From Marinobacter nauticus (GTDB taxonomy: Bacteria > Pseudomonadota > Gammaproteobacteria > Pseudomonadales > Oleiphilaceae), in the NCBI RefSeq assembly GCF_003634635.1, contig NZ_RBJB01000004.1:372001-436000 (forward strand): a DNA stretch of 64,000 bases, in the 5' to 3' direction. How positions within the stretch are numbered: the stretch's first letter is position 1; every line of letters begins with the position of its first letter. Made by a program: the position numbers and the translations under genes. Below are positions 19,235 through 29,144 of the stretch, piece by piece. Below the pieces are notes generated by a model. The model was not told the DNA's origin. It was given only the letters and a program-made list of their open reading frames with translations, and searched no databases.

Positions 19235-20305
19235 ATGCCTGCCTCTCATCTGTCTGCGGCGGTGGCCCCGGCTGCCGATGACCGGAATATCAACTCGAGT
19301 GTGCCGGACCCCGGGCGTTGCCATGAACGCACCGCCGAGCACCTGATCCGTCTGCACGGGAGCCAGTCCAGCAGCTATTTTGCCTTGCAGCCGGATTGCC
19401 GGCACTTTCTCAGCCCCGGTCTCGGGCTGGTACCGTATGTTCCGGTAAAGGTGTTGGGGCAGCGGGTAAACGTGGTGCCCACAAGACCCCTGGCGGGAGC
19501 ACAGAGTATGGGCCGGCTACTGCAGGCGTTCGAGCAGAGTGTGCCCGGCCCCTCACTGTATGTCGGCGTCGATCAGTCGCTCTTGGGGCCGTTGGGCGAG
19601 CTTGGTTACGATGCCACGGTGATGGGCACGGAGTTCTCGGTTGATCTGACGAGGTTCTCGCTTCGTGGCAAGGCGATGAAGCAGCTGCGCCATGCCCGCA
19701 ATCTGGACAGGCGGTGTCGAATCGAGGTGCGGGAGCAATGTGGAGATGAGATGAACTGGCACAAGGTGGCGGGTATCTCGGAGCGCTGGCGCCTGGGCAA
19801 GGCGGTCAAGGAACGGGAATTGGGTTTGCTCACGCGGCCACCGGTGTTTGCAGATGAATGGGGAGTGCGCAAGTTCTACGCCTATGTGGAGGGCGAGCTG
19901 GCCGGATACGTGTTCTTTGATCCTTGGTACCGTCACCATGAACTGGCGGGCTATTGCGCCAATATTCTGCGGGCGTCGCCGGAAATGAACCGGCTCGGCG
20001 TACTCGACCACATTATTCTGCAGGCGGCCAGTCAGTTTCGTGAGGAAGGCGTGCCTGAGCTGTCGCTGGGCATTGCGCCCCTGCACGGCGTCCGCCACTG
20101 CCCGGGTGACCGGCCGGGCCTGCGCCGCCTTCAGAATATCCTGTATCGCTATGGGAATCGCCTTTACGCCTTCCAACCTCTGGCGTACCACAAATCACGC
20201 TACCGTGGCCGGGAAACTCCCTGGTTTGTCTGTGCCCGGGAACTGGGCAGTACCCGACTGGTTGCCACGCTGATGAAGGGCACGGGTCTGCTCGCACTGC
20301 CATGA
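19235..20305 (+). CDS. DUF2156 (MprF C-terminal-like) protein
   Basis: A 356-residue protein resembling the soluble aminoacyl-tRNA-dependent transferase domain of phosphatidylglycerol lysyltransferases, which has a double GNAT fold. Supporting stretches are SSYFALQPDCRHFLSPG, KAMKQLRHARNLDRR, GYVFFDPWYR and LSLGIAPLHGV. There is no membrane flippase domain and no signal peptide. The acceptor could be a lipid or another amine; this is not readable. Its stop overlaps the start of the regulator gene by four bases. Confidence 0.7.
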   Translation: MPASHLSAAVAPAADDRNINSSVPDPGRCHERTAEHLIRLHGSQSSSYFALQPDCRHFLSPGLGLVPYVPVKVLGQRVNVVPTRPLAGAQSMGRLLQAFEQSVPGPSLYVGVDQSLLGPLGELGYDATVMGTEFSVDLTRFSLRGKAMKQLRHARNLDRRCRIEVREQCGDEMNWHKVAGISERWRLGKAVKERELGLLTRPPVFADEWGVRKFYAYVEGELAGYVFFDPWYRHHELAGYCANILRASPEMNRLGVLDHIILQAASQFREEGVPELSLGIAPLHGVRHCPGDRPGLRRLQNILYRYGNRLYAFQPLAYHKSRYRGRETPWFVCARELGSTRLVATLMKGTGLLALP

Positions 20306-23049
20306 CACGGATTTCTGAACAGGCCTCCCAGTTTGGAGTGCCGGGGCTGGTTGATAACACCGGCACTGACTATGCTGAAGCTCATTTGCCAACGGTAGTG
20401 AGCTCCATGGTTGCCGAAACCAAATTAACCCGTCCCGGGCTGCCTTCAGGCTTGTTGCTTGAGCCCTCACGGTTGCAGGCCCTTGATTGTATTGAACAGG
20501 TGCCGTTTGTACTGGTGTCGGCACCGGCCGGTTTCGGCAAAACCACATTGGTCAGTCAGTGGCTGGAACAGGAAAAACCGGTGCATGCCTGGTTGACGCT
20601 GGACCATAGGGATAACGCGCCGGCCCTGTTCTGGAATGCCGTGGCCAGCGCCCTGGCGCGGGTGAACCCACGATTTGCCATTCGCGAGAGCACCTTGTTA
20701 GCCGCGCTGGAACCGGGTGCCGCTGTTGACCCGGTGACCATGCTGATCAACCGCCTGGCGGATTATTCCCGAACCTGGCAGGCACCCAGCCGCCTGGTTC
20801 TGGTGCTGGATGATTTTCACCTGCTTGACCAGCAAGTACTACTGGAGCAGATCCGGCGCTTTATCGACTTTGCTCCGGGTTTTTTGCGCATTGTCTGTAT
20901 CTCGAGGCTGGATCCCCCTATTCGCACCGCGCAGTTACTGGCTCGGCAACAAATGGTTCGGCTGGGGCCGGAGGTGCTCCGTTTTGATCTGGCGTTGACG
21001 CGAAAATTCGTCCAGGCCCGCCGGGCTGATCTCTCCGAAGAACAGATGTTGCAGTTGCATCAGCGCACCGGCGGCTGGCCAGCGGCGTTGCAGCTCTCGG
21101 CGTTGTCGGAAAACCCGTTAAGCCATGTACCCGGGCCTGGTCAGAGAGCCCTGAGTGACTATCTGCTGGAGGAAGTGTTCGCTGGCCTTGAGCCCGGGCT
21201 ACAGCAATTTCTCCAGGATATGAGCCTGCTCCCTCTTTTCTCACATGAGGTTGCTGATGAAGCCCGGAATGGTAGCGATGCAGCGGACTGGATCGCAGTC
21301 ATGCGCGAACGCAATCTGCTGTTCCAGAGTTACGGAGAGGGTCACTACTGGTATCGCCTGCATGATCTGCTGATCGACTGGCTTCAGGCGCAGGATCGGG
21401 AGCCTGAAGGGGAAAGCTCCATACGAATCAGGGCGGCCGAGGCATTCCGCCAGCGGGGCCTGATTGTGGAGGCCCTTGAGCTTTTTCTGGCCGAAGGCTG
21501 CTATGACCAGGCGGAAGCCCTGGTACCGTTGCTGTTGCAGGCGGAGGACCTGAGCGGCTACCGGTCACTGCCTTCGCGCTTCCCGGACAGTGTTCGGATG
21601 TGTTCTCCCGCGCTGCTTCTGCTGCAGGCGCTGTTTGCCTTCATGGATGGTCAGTACGGAGCAGTGCTTGAGCATCTGGCCGCGGCCGACCGGCTTCTGC
21701 AGTCGACAGACCCATCACCGGACACCGAGGCTCTGCAGTTTGTCTCCATGTTGTTGGGCTGGCCCTCGGCACGGTTTGCCGGCCACCGTGCAGAGGCCGA
21801 GCAGTCCCTGACTCAGATACAGGCCCGGTTGGCCAGCGCTCCAGCCGGCCTGCAACACTGGGGGCTGTATACCCTCGGTACTGAAGCCTTTATGGAGGCA
21901 CGATTGGGGCCGGCGCGCACCTTGTTGACCGATGCGCTGGCAGGGGCCCTGAAGAGTGGCGATAACCCCTGTGCCCTGCGCTGTCTGGTCATGCTGGTTC
22001 CGGTTCTGGTGCAGGGCGGTCGCATTGGCGATGCCCGCCGCTGCTATGAACAGACCCGGTTGAAGCTTGTCAACGGGCCCGTGAGTAAGGAGCAGGTTTG
22101 CCTTCTGGCCTATCTGGAGGGCTTGTTGGCGCTGGAGCATCATGATCTTGCATACGCCGCAAAACGGCTGGGCGAGGCCGGTCTGATTGCCGACCAGCAT
22201 CTGACGCCGCTGGATCAGCTTTACCTGGCGTTTGAGCGGTTTCGCCTGGGCATGGTTTTGCGAGACTCCGAACTCTGGCAGCAGGAACTCAGCCGGATTG
22301 AGCAGTTGCACCAGGTTATGGGCCAGTTGCGCTGGCACCATAACATTCCGCGCCCGGAGGTACTGGAGGCGTTGGCGCGATTGACGGAGGGTAACGCCTT
22401 CCCTTTGATTCTATGGGCCCAGAGCGATCCGGAACCGGTTGTAGGTAATCGCTTTTGTACCCTGAACGAAACCTTGTTGAAACTGATCGGTCAGTTGCTG
22501 GCGGCGTCGCCGGTGGCCCGGGAACTGGCAGCCCTGCGAACTGAGGCGGAAGAGGCGGGGTTGCTTCAGCTGATGTGTCGTCTTGATCTGGTCAGTCTGA
22601 TGGTTCAGGCCTTCGGGGATCAGGATCCTGAGGGAGCGGTGAAAAAGCTCGATGCACTGTTGGCGCTCTGGGTGCCCCGTGGTCTGGTGCGCCCCTTTGT
22701 GGATGCGGATCCCCGGCTGGATAGTCTGCTCGACGCCTGTATTACCCGCGGCTGGTCGGAAGTGGAAGCCAGCCGGATACTGGCTCTCCGGCAGGCCCGG
22801 ATGGAGCCGGAAGCCGAAACCTGCGCCCGCACCCCGGAAGTCGCTGGTCCTGATGAACCGTTAAGTGATCGGGAACAGGGGGTGTTGGATCTGCTGGCAG
22901 AGGGACTCAGTAACAAGGCCATCAGCAAACAGCTCGGCATCTCAGTGGCGACGGTAAAGTCACATTTGAGCAATATCTACGGCAAGCTTCAGGCCGAGAA
23001 CCGGATGCAAGCGGTTGCTCGCGCCCGGGAACTCGGCCTGATGTCATAG
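20302..23049 (+). CDS. MalT-like ATP-dependent LuxR family regulator
   Basis: A 915-residue STAND-type regulator. The Walker A motif is APAGFGKTTL near residue 75, Walker B is LVLVLDDFH, followed by a winged-helix region and a long TPR-like middle (about 350-800), and a C-terminal LuxR helix-turn-helix (LSDREQGVLDLLAEGLSNKA...VKSHLSNIYGKL). Relatives such as MalT and AlkS bind an inducer and activate promoters when ATP is bound. Overlap by ATGA with the DUF2156 gene makes that gene its likely partner. The inducer is unknown. Confidence 0.88.
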   Translation: MTRISEQASQFGVPGLVDNTGTDYAEAHLPTVVSSMVAETKLTRPGLPSGLLLEPSRLQALDCIEQVPFVLVSAPAGFGKTTLVSQWLEQEKPVHAWLTLDHRDNAPALFWNAVASALARVNPRFAIRESTLLAALEPGAAVDPVTMLINRLADYSRTWQAPSRLVLVLDDFHLLDQQVLLEQIRRFIDFAPGFLRIVCISRLDPPIRTAQLLARQQMVRLGPEVLRFDLALTRKFVQARRADLSEEQMLQLHQRTGGWPAALQLSALSENPLSHVPGPGQRALSDYLLEEVFAGLEPGLQQFLQDMSLLPLFSHEVADEARNGSDAADWIAVMRERNLLFQSYGEGHYWYRLHDLLIDWLQAQDREPEGESSIRIRAAEAFRQRGLIVEALELFLAEGCYDQAEALVPLLLQAEDLSGYRSLPSRFPDSVRMCSPALLLLQALFAFMDGQYGAVLEHLAAADRLLQSTDPSPDTEALQFVSMLLGWPSARFAGHRAEAEQSLTQIQARLASAPAGLQHWGLYTLGTEAFMEARLGPARTLLTDALAGALKSGDNPCALRCLVMLVPVLVQGGRIGDARRCYEQTRLKLVNGPVSKEQVCLLAYLEGLLALEHHDLAYAAKRLGEAGLIADQHLTPLDQLYLAFERFRLGMVLRDSELWQQELSRIEQLHQVMGQLRWHHNIPRPEVLEALARLTEGNAFPLILWAQSDPEPVVGNRFCTLNETLLKLIGQLLAASPVARELAALRTEAEEAGLLQLMCRLDLVSLMVQAFGDQDPEGAVKKLDALLALWVPRGLVRPFVDADPRLDSLLDACITRGWSEVEASRILALRQARMEPEAETCARTPEVAGPDEPLSDREQGVLDLLAEGLSNKAISKQLGISVATVKSHLSNIYGKLQAENRMQAVARARELGLMS

Positions 23050-23062
23050 AGCGGGTGCACGA

Positions 23063-23956
23063 TTACTGCAGCGTGCGCCGATTGCCGTTCTTGTACTGGG
23101 GCGCGATGTAGTCCTGGATCTGTTCCTTGAAACGACCGATCAGCTCACTGTTGTCCTTGCCCCAGGGATGGAAGCCGGGCTTGAAGTACTCCAGCCAGGT
23201 CGGGATCAGACTGGAGAAGGCGCCGTTTTTGCCCCACATGCGCCACATACCTTTGGCGGCGTCCTTAACGGAGAAATGGCTGCGGTCCTTCAGGGCCATG
23301 CGGCCGGTATACCAGGTGCCGACAATACCCAGGGCTACGGTACTGAAGACCTGGTAAAACGCCCGCTCGGTGTAGGTACCGCCAGCCTGGAGGAAAACGT
23401 CATAAGCAACGGCCTTATGCTCGGTTTCCTCAATGGCGTGCCACACCCACAGCGGGCGCATGGATTCGTGCATGTCTTCGCGTATATCGTCACGCTCCAG
23501 CAGCATGTCGGCCATCATGGCTGTGATGTGCTCCAGGGCGCAGGTAATGGCCAGCTGGTGGCGTTTGGGCAGCTTCCGTGCCACGTCCAGAATCACTTTC
23601 AGATCCCGCTCCATCTCTTCTACCGGCATGCCCTGGTCGCGGACATGCTGGTTCATGGCGATGTGCTCGAGCGAGTGCATGGCTTCCTGGCCGATGAAAC
23701 CGCGCACGTCCTCTTTCAGCTTCTTGTCCTGGATCTGGTCTCGAAACGCCCGGACCGAGTCCACAAAAAACTGCTCACCCTCGGGAAACAATACAGACAG
23801 GGCGTTCATGGTATGACTGATCAGATAGTTGTTATCCACCCAGTATCTGGGGACCTGTTCGCCAAACTCGAAACCCATGCGCTGGGGTTTGATGGAGACA
23901 TTGTCCGGGGTATGGGAGGCCTTGCCCGGTTTGTTCGTTTGTGTGGTGGTCAGCAT
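23063..23956 (-). CDS. Predicted metal-dependent hydrolase (PF10118)
   Basis: A 297-residue protein of the uncharacterised PF10118 family. Acid and histidine motifs likely to bind metal are GQEAMHSLEH, ALEHITAMMAD and HAIEETEHKAVAYDVF, a four-helix pattern reminiscent of ferritin-like diiron proteins. The start at 23956 has AAGGAGT upstream; the longer open frame to 24670 would run through the AraC regulator gene and is rejected. It is divergent from that regulator, which may control it. Confidence 0.8.
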   Translation of the reverse strand: MLTTTQTNKPGKASHTPDNVSIKPQRMGFEFGEQVPRYWVDNNYLISHTMNALSVLFPEGEQFFVDSVRAFRDQIQDKKLKEDVRGFIGQEAMHSLEHIAMNQHVRDQGMPVEEMERDLKVILDVARKLPKRHQLAITCALEHITAMMADMLLERDDIREDMHESMRPLWVWHAIEETEHKAVAYDVFLQAGGTYTERAFYQVFSTVALGIVGTWYTGRMALKDRSHFSVKDAAKGMWRMWGKNGAFSSLIPTWLEYFKPGFHPWGKDNSELIGRFKEQIQDYIAPQYKNGNRRTLQ

Positions 23957-24129
23957 GGTTCTACTCCTTTGCGACGGAACGCTTTGGCTGATGTCATGAA
24001 GCCAGTGTGGCGGAGTCAATCCGGATACTGAATGCGCGAAGGGGACGGGCATCGTCCACAATGGGACAGGGGATTGGCCCGGGCGACAGCGGAGTCGGGG
24101 CAGCGGGCCCCACTGTGGCGGCAATCCGG

Positions 24130-24146
24130 TTCTGATAGAGTCAGAA
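24130..24146 (+). promoter_or_regulatory. Short palindrome upstream of the AraC-type gene
   Basis: TTCTGA-TAGAG-TCAGAA, 30 bases before the regulator start, in the gap between divergent genes. It shares its half-site with the repeat at 19186-19219, although the spacing differs. Confidence 0.35.
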
Positions 24147-24175
24147 ACACGATAAATATCAATCAGGGACACACT

Positions 24176-25282
24176 ATGGCAGGTACCGGTGCAGACAACG
24201 AGCGGCAAATGTTGGGGTTGTTCCTGGTGCCCGGGGTGTACCTGCGGGTACTGGCTGAAACCGTTCGTCAACTGGGTTACAACGACCGCCAGCTTTATCA
24301 GGGCCTGGATTTCACACATGAGGACCTGAAAGCCAACGACAGTCGGGTTTTCGTCACTGACGCCACTCTGATGGCGCAGCGCGCGCTCGAGGTGGCGGGC
24401 AAAGATGGCCTGAGCTTTATACTGGCGAGAGAGTTGCGGCTGACCATCCATGGCACCCTGGGCTTCGCCGCGCTCACCAGCCCGACCTTTGAGGGTGCGT
24501 TGGACTCTGTCCGTCGTTATCTTCAGCTGCGGGCGCCCTTTCTGAGCATGAAACAGTCCATAGCCGGTGACAAGGTGCTGGTTCAGCTGTGCGCGGAGTT
24601 TGCGTTGCCGCCTATCTCCGAGTTTCTGGCCGAGACGGTCAGCGCCACGTTGATTCTGCTCACTGAACAACTACTCGACCGGAGCGATGCCGAGGCCCGG
24701 GGTTTTGCCCTGGAAGAGGGTAAATTACCGGGCGTGTCGGTACACCTGCGGGGCCCTGAGCCAGCCTATTACCGGCGGTTTGCCGCCCAGTTGCCGGTCC
24801 GTTTCGAGTTTGGCCAGCCCGAGGAAATGCTGATTTTCCCCCGCAAGCTGCTGGACGTGCGCATGCGTCTGGCGGATGCTGAAGCCTCCCGGATGGCCCG
24901 GGACCAGTGTGAATTCGAGTTGCAGAGGGCGCTCAAGGAGCAGGGCGACATCGTGCTGGCGATTCGCAATATGCTGCGGATGACCCCAGGCCCCTTGCCC
25001 TCCCTGGAGGCCATGGCCGAGCGCTTCTGCGTGTCTTCCCGCACCCTGAAGCGGCGGTTGGCGGACCGGGACACCAGTTATCGGGAGATTGTCGAGGCCG
25101 TGCTGAAAGATCGGGCCATCCAGTTGCTGCGCTACACCAATCAGTCAGTCAGTGAGATTGCCTATGAACTGGGCTATGCCGATCTGTCCAATTTCAGCCG
25201 TGCTTTCCGCAAGTGGACGGGTAAATCCGCCAGTGAGTTTCGCGAGGACGGGCCGGACCCGGCACCGGATCTGGGCCCCTGA
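24176..25282 (+). CDS. AraC family regulator (OruR/ArgR-like)
   Basis: A 368-residue regulator with the PF12625 ligand-binding region in the first 230 residues and a C-terminal double helix-turn-helix (MAERFCVSSRTLKRRLADRDTSYREI; SVSEIAYELGYADLSNFSRAFRKWTGKS). The start at 24176 has CAGGGA upstream. In Marinobacter-type genomes such regulators often sit beside lipid or alkane genes; here the divergent PF10118 gene is the closest candidate target. Confidence 0.88.
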   Translation: MAGTGADNERQMLGLFLVPGVYLRVLAETVRQLGYNDRQLYQGLDFTHEDLKANDSRVFVTDATLMAQRALEVAGKDGLSFILARELRLTIHGTLGFAALTSPTFEGALDSVRRYLQLRAPFLSMKQSIAGDKVLVQLCAEFALPPISEFLAETVSATLILLTEQLLDRSDAEARGFALEEGKLPGVSVHLRGPEPAYYRRFAAQLPVRFEFGQPEEMLIFPRKLLDVRMRLADAEASRMARDQCEFELQRALKEQGDIVLAIRNMLRMTPGPLPSLEAMAERFCVSSRTLKRRLADRDTSYREIVEAVLKDRAIQLLRYTNQSVSEIAYELGYADLSNFSRAFRKWTGKSASEFREDGPDPAPDLGP

Positions 25283-25389
25283 GAGTCGTTTGTGATTCCA
25301 GCGTTCGCCCCCATATTGTACTGGTCAGGCGCTCGTTGTGCGTCTGTGGTGACACACCAAATCCAACTGTGAACAGGAAGAACGCCGCA

Positions 25390-25797
25390 ATGATCGAAAG
25401 ACCCGACACCCACAGCAAGCTGATCGGCTACCTGCTCTGGATTTTCGGATTCCTGGGTTCGCACCGTTTCTATTATGGCAAGCCGGTGACCGGCACCATC
25501 TGGTTCTTTACTCTGGGGCTGCTATTCATAGGCTGGATTATTGACCTGTTCCTGATTCCGGCCATGGACAAGGAAGCTGATTACCGGTTCCAGGATGGCC
25601 AGATCAGCTACAACATCAGCTGGATACTGCTGACCTTCCTGGGGGTCTTCGGGGTGCACCGGATGTATATGGGCAAATGGCTCACCGGCATCCTGTACCT
25701 GCTCACCGGCGGCCTGTTTTTCATCGGTGTGCTGTACGATTTCTGGACCCTGAACAGCCAGATTTCCGAGCGTAACCGGGCCGATCAGCTGGCCTGA
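25390..25797 (+). CDS. TM2-domain membrane protein
   Basis: A 135-residue protein with two tandem TM2 units: a first pair of helices (LIGYLLWIFGFLGSHRFYYGK; FTLGLLFIGWIIDLF) and a repeat (ILLTFLGVFGVHRMYMGKW; LTGGLFFIGVLYDFW), each with the GxHRFY/M-type loop. Function is unknown. The ATG at 25390 follows AGGAAG; a GTG at 25336 is less likely. It ends base to base with the convergent wax ester synthase gene. Confidence 0.85.
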   Translation: MIERPDTHSKLIGYLLWIFGFLGSHRFYYGKPVTGTIWFFTLGLLFIGWIIDLFLIPAMDKEADYRFQDGQISYNISWILLTFLGVFGVHRMYMGKWLTGILYLLTGGLFFIGVLYDFWTLNSQISERNRADQLA

Positions 25798-27165
25798 TTA
25801 CAGACCGGCGTTGAGCTCCAGCTCTGCCAGACCCTGTTCCAGGTAGTCCAGCATCCGTTGCAGGCTGGGCAGGGTCCGGCGACAGCCAATCAGGCCGAAC
25901 TCCACCTGGTCGTTATAGCTGGTCAGTGTCATGTTCAGGGCCAGTCTGTCCATATCGATAGACACCGGATACATGCCTTCCAGTTTCGCCCCGTTCCAGT
26001 ACAGGGGCCTGGATGGCCCGGGGACATTGGAAATCACCACATTGAAGGTCTGCCACTTGGGCGCCAGCCCGGTCAGCAGGTGGAAGGCGGCCGGCGCCAG
26101 GGTCAGGGCCGTGTAGTTGACGATTTCCTCCGGGCTCATATGCCGGTAGCGCTGCTTGGCCTCTTCCATGCCATGGTGGATTTTTAACAGTCGTTCGTCG
26201 GCCTCCTGCACATCGGTGTGAAGGCTCGCCAGGATGACGCCTACCTGGTTGCCCCCGGAGCTGTCGTCCCGGCGTAGTGACACCGGCACAAAGGCCACCA
26301 GTGGTTTCTCCGGCAAGGCATCCTGATTCATCAGATAGGTACGTAGAGCCGCTGCGCACATGGCAGTTACGACATCGTTGACCGTGGTGCCATAGGCCTC
26401 GCACACGGCGCGAATCCGTTTCAGGCACCAGGACTGGGCGGCGAAACGACGGGAACCGGTGATTTTCTGGTTCAGCATGCAGCGCGGGGCATGGAAAATG
26501 GAGTCGTAGGCCGGATCCTTCCGGGCCTGATTGATGGTTTTCAGTAGCTCCTTTGCCACAGTGGGAATGGTGCCGAGCTGGCGGCCCGAAAGCCCCAGCA
26601 AATGGGTGACACTGCGCCAGAGGGAGTGTCCGTCCGACTCACCCCTATCCCGTGACAGGCAAGGCAGATCCCAGATTGGCGGCATGCCGTGTTCGTCCGG
26701 GTTTTCACTCAGCATCCGGGTGGCCATGCGCATGGCCGAGACACCGTCCACCAGGGAATGGTGAACCTTGGTGTAGAGCGCAAACTGCCGGTCTTTCAGG
26801 CCCTCGATCAGGTGCACCTCCCACATGGGGCGCTCCCGGTCCATCAGGTGCGAATGCTCCGCCGATACGAACGACAGCAGCTCCCGAATACGCCCGGGTG
26901 TGGGCAGCGCCTCGAAGCGGAAATGATGCTCAAGGTCCAGGTGCTCATCCTCCACCCATACCGGCTGGCCCAGGCGATAGCTCAGGCGCTGGTTAAAGGG
27001 GGCGGTCACCTCCGTCTTCTGCCGAAGCTGGTCTGCCAGCTGCGCGACATAGTCGTCCGGCGCGCCTTCGGGGAAGGAAAACAGCTGGAGGCCGCCCACA
27101 TGCATGGGCTGCTGGCGTTTTTCCAGCCAGAGAAAGAGCTGGTCAGTGGGATTCAGGGGCGTCAC
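25798..27165 (-). CDS. Wax ester synthase/diacylglycerol acyltransferase (WS/DGAT)
   Basis: A 455-residue bifunctional acyltransferase that joins acyl-CoA to fatty alcohols (or diacylglycerol) to make storage wax esters. The catalytic HHxxxDG motif is HHSLVDG at 135-141; also present are PMHVGGLQ near the N-terminus, the NDVV block (TTVNDVVTAMCAAALR) and ISNVPGP. It closely resembles, from memory, a wax ester synthase studied in Marinobacter hydrocarbonoclasticus. No fatty-alcohol-forming reductase is nearby. It is read away from the MFS-acyltransferase gene's 3' end, same strand. Confidence 0.95.
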   Translation of the reverse strand: MTPLNPTDQLFLWLEKRQQPMHVGGLQLFSFPEGAPDDYVAQLADQLRQKTEVTAPFNQRLSYRLGQPVWVEDEHLDLEHHFRFEALPTPGRIRELLSFVSAEHSHLMDRERPMWEVHLIEGLKDRQFALYTKVHHSLVDGVSAMRMATRMLSENPDEHGMPPIWDLPCLSRDRGESDGHSLWRSVTHLLGLSGRQLGTIPTVAKELLKTINQARKDPAYDSIFHAPRCMLNQKITGSRRFAAQSWCLKRIRAVCEAYGTTVNDVVTAMCAAALRTYLMNQDALPEKPLVAFVPVSLRRDDSSGGNQVGVILASLHTDVQEADERLLKIHHGMEEAKQRYRHMSPEEIVNYTALTLAPAAFHLLTGLAPKWQTFNVVISNVPGPSRPLYWNGAKLEGMYPVSIDMDRLALNMTLTSYNDQVEFGLIGCRRTLPSLQRMLDYLEQGLAELELNAGL

Positions 27166-27266
27166 GGGGCAATCCTTGTTCTTGGTTTATGCCCCGATAC
27201 TACCCCACTCCGAGCGGGTAAAAATTGGCTTTGGTAACAGCACCACCAAAAAGCCCGGCGAAAAAG

Positions 27267-29144
27267 CTATTGCGCGTCTCCACGCAGCGCTTTGACCTTT
27301 TGTTCCAGACGCTCGGCACTGGCCTCGTGGGGCGAGACCGGGAGACCAGCCAGCAGGTGAATCCGGGACCAGAACCGCCGTGGCCAATGGCTGAAGGCCG
27401 GCCCGCCACAATGGCTGAAAAAGCTGCCCCAGAGGCCGCGCAGTGCCATTGGCACCACCGGTACCGGTCGCCGGGCCAGAATCATGTCGACACCGGGCTT
27501 GAAGGTATCGACTTCGCCGTCTTTGGTGAGTTTGCCTTCCGGGAAAATACACACCACATGGCCGGCTGCGAGTTCTTCATCAATGCGGTCGAAAGCGGCT
27601 TCGTAAATCTCCGGCACCTTCGATTTCGGACCAATGGGGATAGCCTTGGCCAGGCGGAAGAAACCGCCCATGACCGGTGTCGCGAAAATGTTGTGATCCA
27701 TCACGAATCGGACGGGTCGCCGCACCGCGCCGGCGATCACCAGGGCATCCATGTAGGAGACGTGGTTGCACACCAGCAGCACGGGGCCCTGCTCGGGTAT
27801 ACGGTCCAGGTTGTGGTGCGTGACCCGATAAATCGTGTGGGACAGGACCCAGATGACAAAGCGCAGGGCAAAGTCCGGTACCTGCTGGTACACGTAGGCC
27901 GCCACCATCAGGTTCATGATCGACAGCACCAGGAAGAACTCGGGAATGGTGAGTCCGAACAGGCCGAGCATGAGCATGCCCAGCAGCGCGCTGACCACCA
28001 TAAACAGGGCGTTGAAAATATTCAGGGCGGCGATCACGCGGGCCCGGGTGGCCGGTGGTGTTTCCTGCTGGACATAAGCATACAGCGGCACGATAAACAG
28101 GCCGCCAAAGATACCAATGGCCAACAGGTCAATGGCCACCTGGCGATAATGGGGATCGGTTATGATCAGCCACCAGTCTGAGGGAATTGGCTGCTCCGGC
28201 ATATTGAAGAACAGATCGATGCCGAAGAAACTCAGGCCAATGGAGCCGATGGGTACGATCCCCAGTTCAATCTTGTGGCCGGACAGCCGCTCGCAGGCAA
28301 TGGAGCCGGCGGCGATGCCGATGGTGAAAATCGCCAGCAGTAAGGTGACGACCGTTTCGTCACCCATCAGGTGAGTCTTGGCGAAGTTCGGAAACTGGGT
28401 CAGATAGGCGGCACCCAGAAACCAGAACCAGGATATCGCCATGATGCTCAGGAATACATTGTGATTGTCCCGGGCAATGGCCATCAGTTTCCAGGTTTCC
28501 TGCAGCGGCCGGAAACGAATACGCAGATCCGGCGCTGCCGCCTCGGCCCTGGGAATCCGCCAGGCAGCCACCAGGCCAATCACCGCGAGCACCGCAACGG
28601 CGATGGCAATCACGGGGCCGGGAGCCGCAGCTTTCATCATCACGCCGGCCATCAGGGTACCCACCAGGATGGCCACAAACGTGCCCATCTCTACCAGCGC
28701 GTTACCACCCACCAGCTCGGATTCTTTCAGGGCCTGGGGCAGGATCGCGTACTTCACCGGCCCGAAAAACGCGGATTGTACGCCGGTGAGAAACAGCAGA
28801 AGGAACAACACCTCGTACCAGCCAAACCAGAGACCGACCGCGGCAATGCCCATGATCACCACCTCGGCGAATTTGATCCAGCGGATAACCGTGGATTTCT
28901 CGTACCGGTCCGCCACCTGGCCGGCGATGGCGGAGAACAGGAAAAACGGCAGGATAAACAGCATCGCGGCGAGATTGACCACCACATCCGACGACAGGCC
29001 AAACAGGCCCCCGGCGCTGTAGGTCACCAGCAGCAACAAGGCATTCTTGAACAGGTTGTCGTTGAAGGCACCGGCAAACTGGGTGACAAAGAATGGCAGG
29101 AACCGTCGCTCGGATAGCAGGCGAAACTGACTGTGATCTTCCAT
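27267..29144 (-). CDS. MFS transporter fused to PlsC acyltransferase (LplT-Aas-like)
   Basis: A 625-residue fusion. The first 400 residues form an MFS transporter with the LplT-type start (FAGAFNDNLFKNALLLLVTY) and about twelve membrane helices. Residues from about 430 form a lysophospholipid acyltransferase with the NHVSYMD (NHx4D) motif near 459 and FPEGKL near 533. In E. coli, LplT flips lysophospholipids inward and Aas re-acylates them; the fusion lacks the acyl-ACP synthetase domain of Aas. It lies upstream of the wax ester synthase on the same strand, 101 bases apart. Confidence 0.9.
   Translation of the reverse strand: MEDHSQFRLLSERRFLPFFVTQFAGAFNDNLFKNALLLLVTYSAGGLFGLSSDVVVNLAAMLFILPFFLFSAIAGQVADRYEKSTVIRWIKFAEVVIMGIAAVGLWFGWYEVLFLLLFLTGVQSAFFGPVKYAILPQALKESELVGGNALVEMGTFVAILVGTLMAGVMMKAAAPGPVIAIAVAVLAVIGLVAAWRIPRAEAAAPDLRIRFRPLQETWKLMAIARDNHNVFLSIMAISWFWFLGAAYLTQFPNFAKTHLMGDETVVTLLLAIFTIGIAAGSIACERLSGHKIELGIVPIGSIGLSFFGIDLFFNMPEQPIPSDWWLIITDPHYRQVAIDLLAIGIFGGLFIVPLYAYVQQETPPATRARVIAALNIFNALFMVVSALLGMLMLGLFGLTIPEFFLVLSIMNLMVAAYVYQQVPDFALRFVIWVLSHTIYRVTHHNLDRIPEQGPVLLVCNHVSYMDALVIAGAVRRPVRFVMDHNIFATPVMGGFFRLAKAIPIGPKSKVPEIYEAAFDRIDEELAAGHVVCIFPEGKLTKDGEVDTFKPGVDMILARRPVPVVPMALRGLWGSFFSHCGGPAFSHWPRRFWSRIHLLAGLPVSPHEASAERLEQKVKALRGDAQ

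Noticed and set aside
23957..24670. N-terminal extension of the PF10118 hydrolase frame
   Set aside because: It lies antisense to the AraC regulator start, and the ATG at 23956 has a good ribosome binding site.
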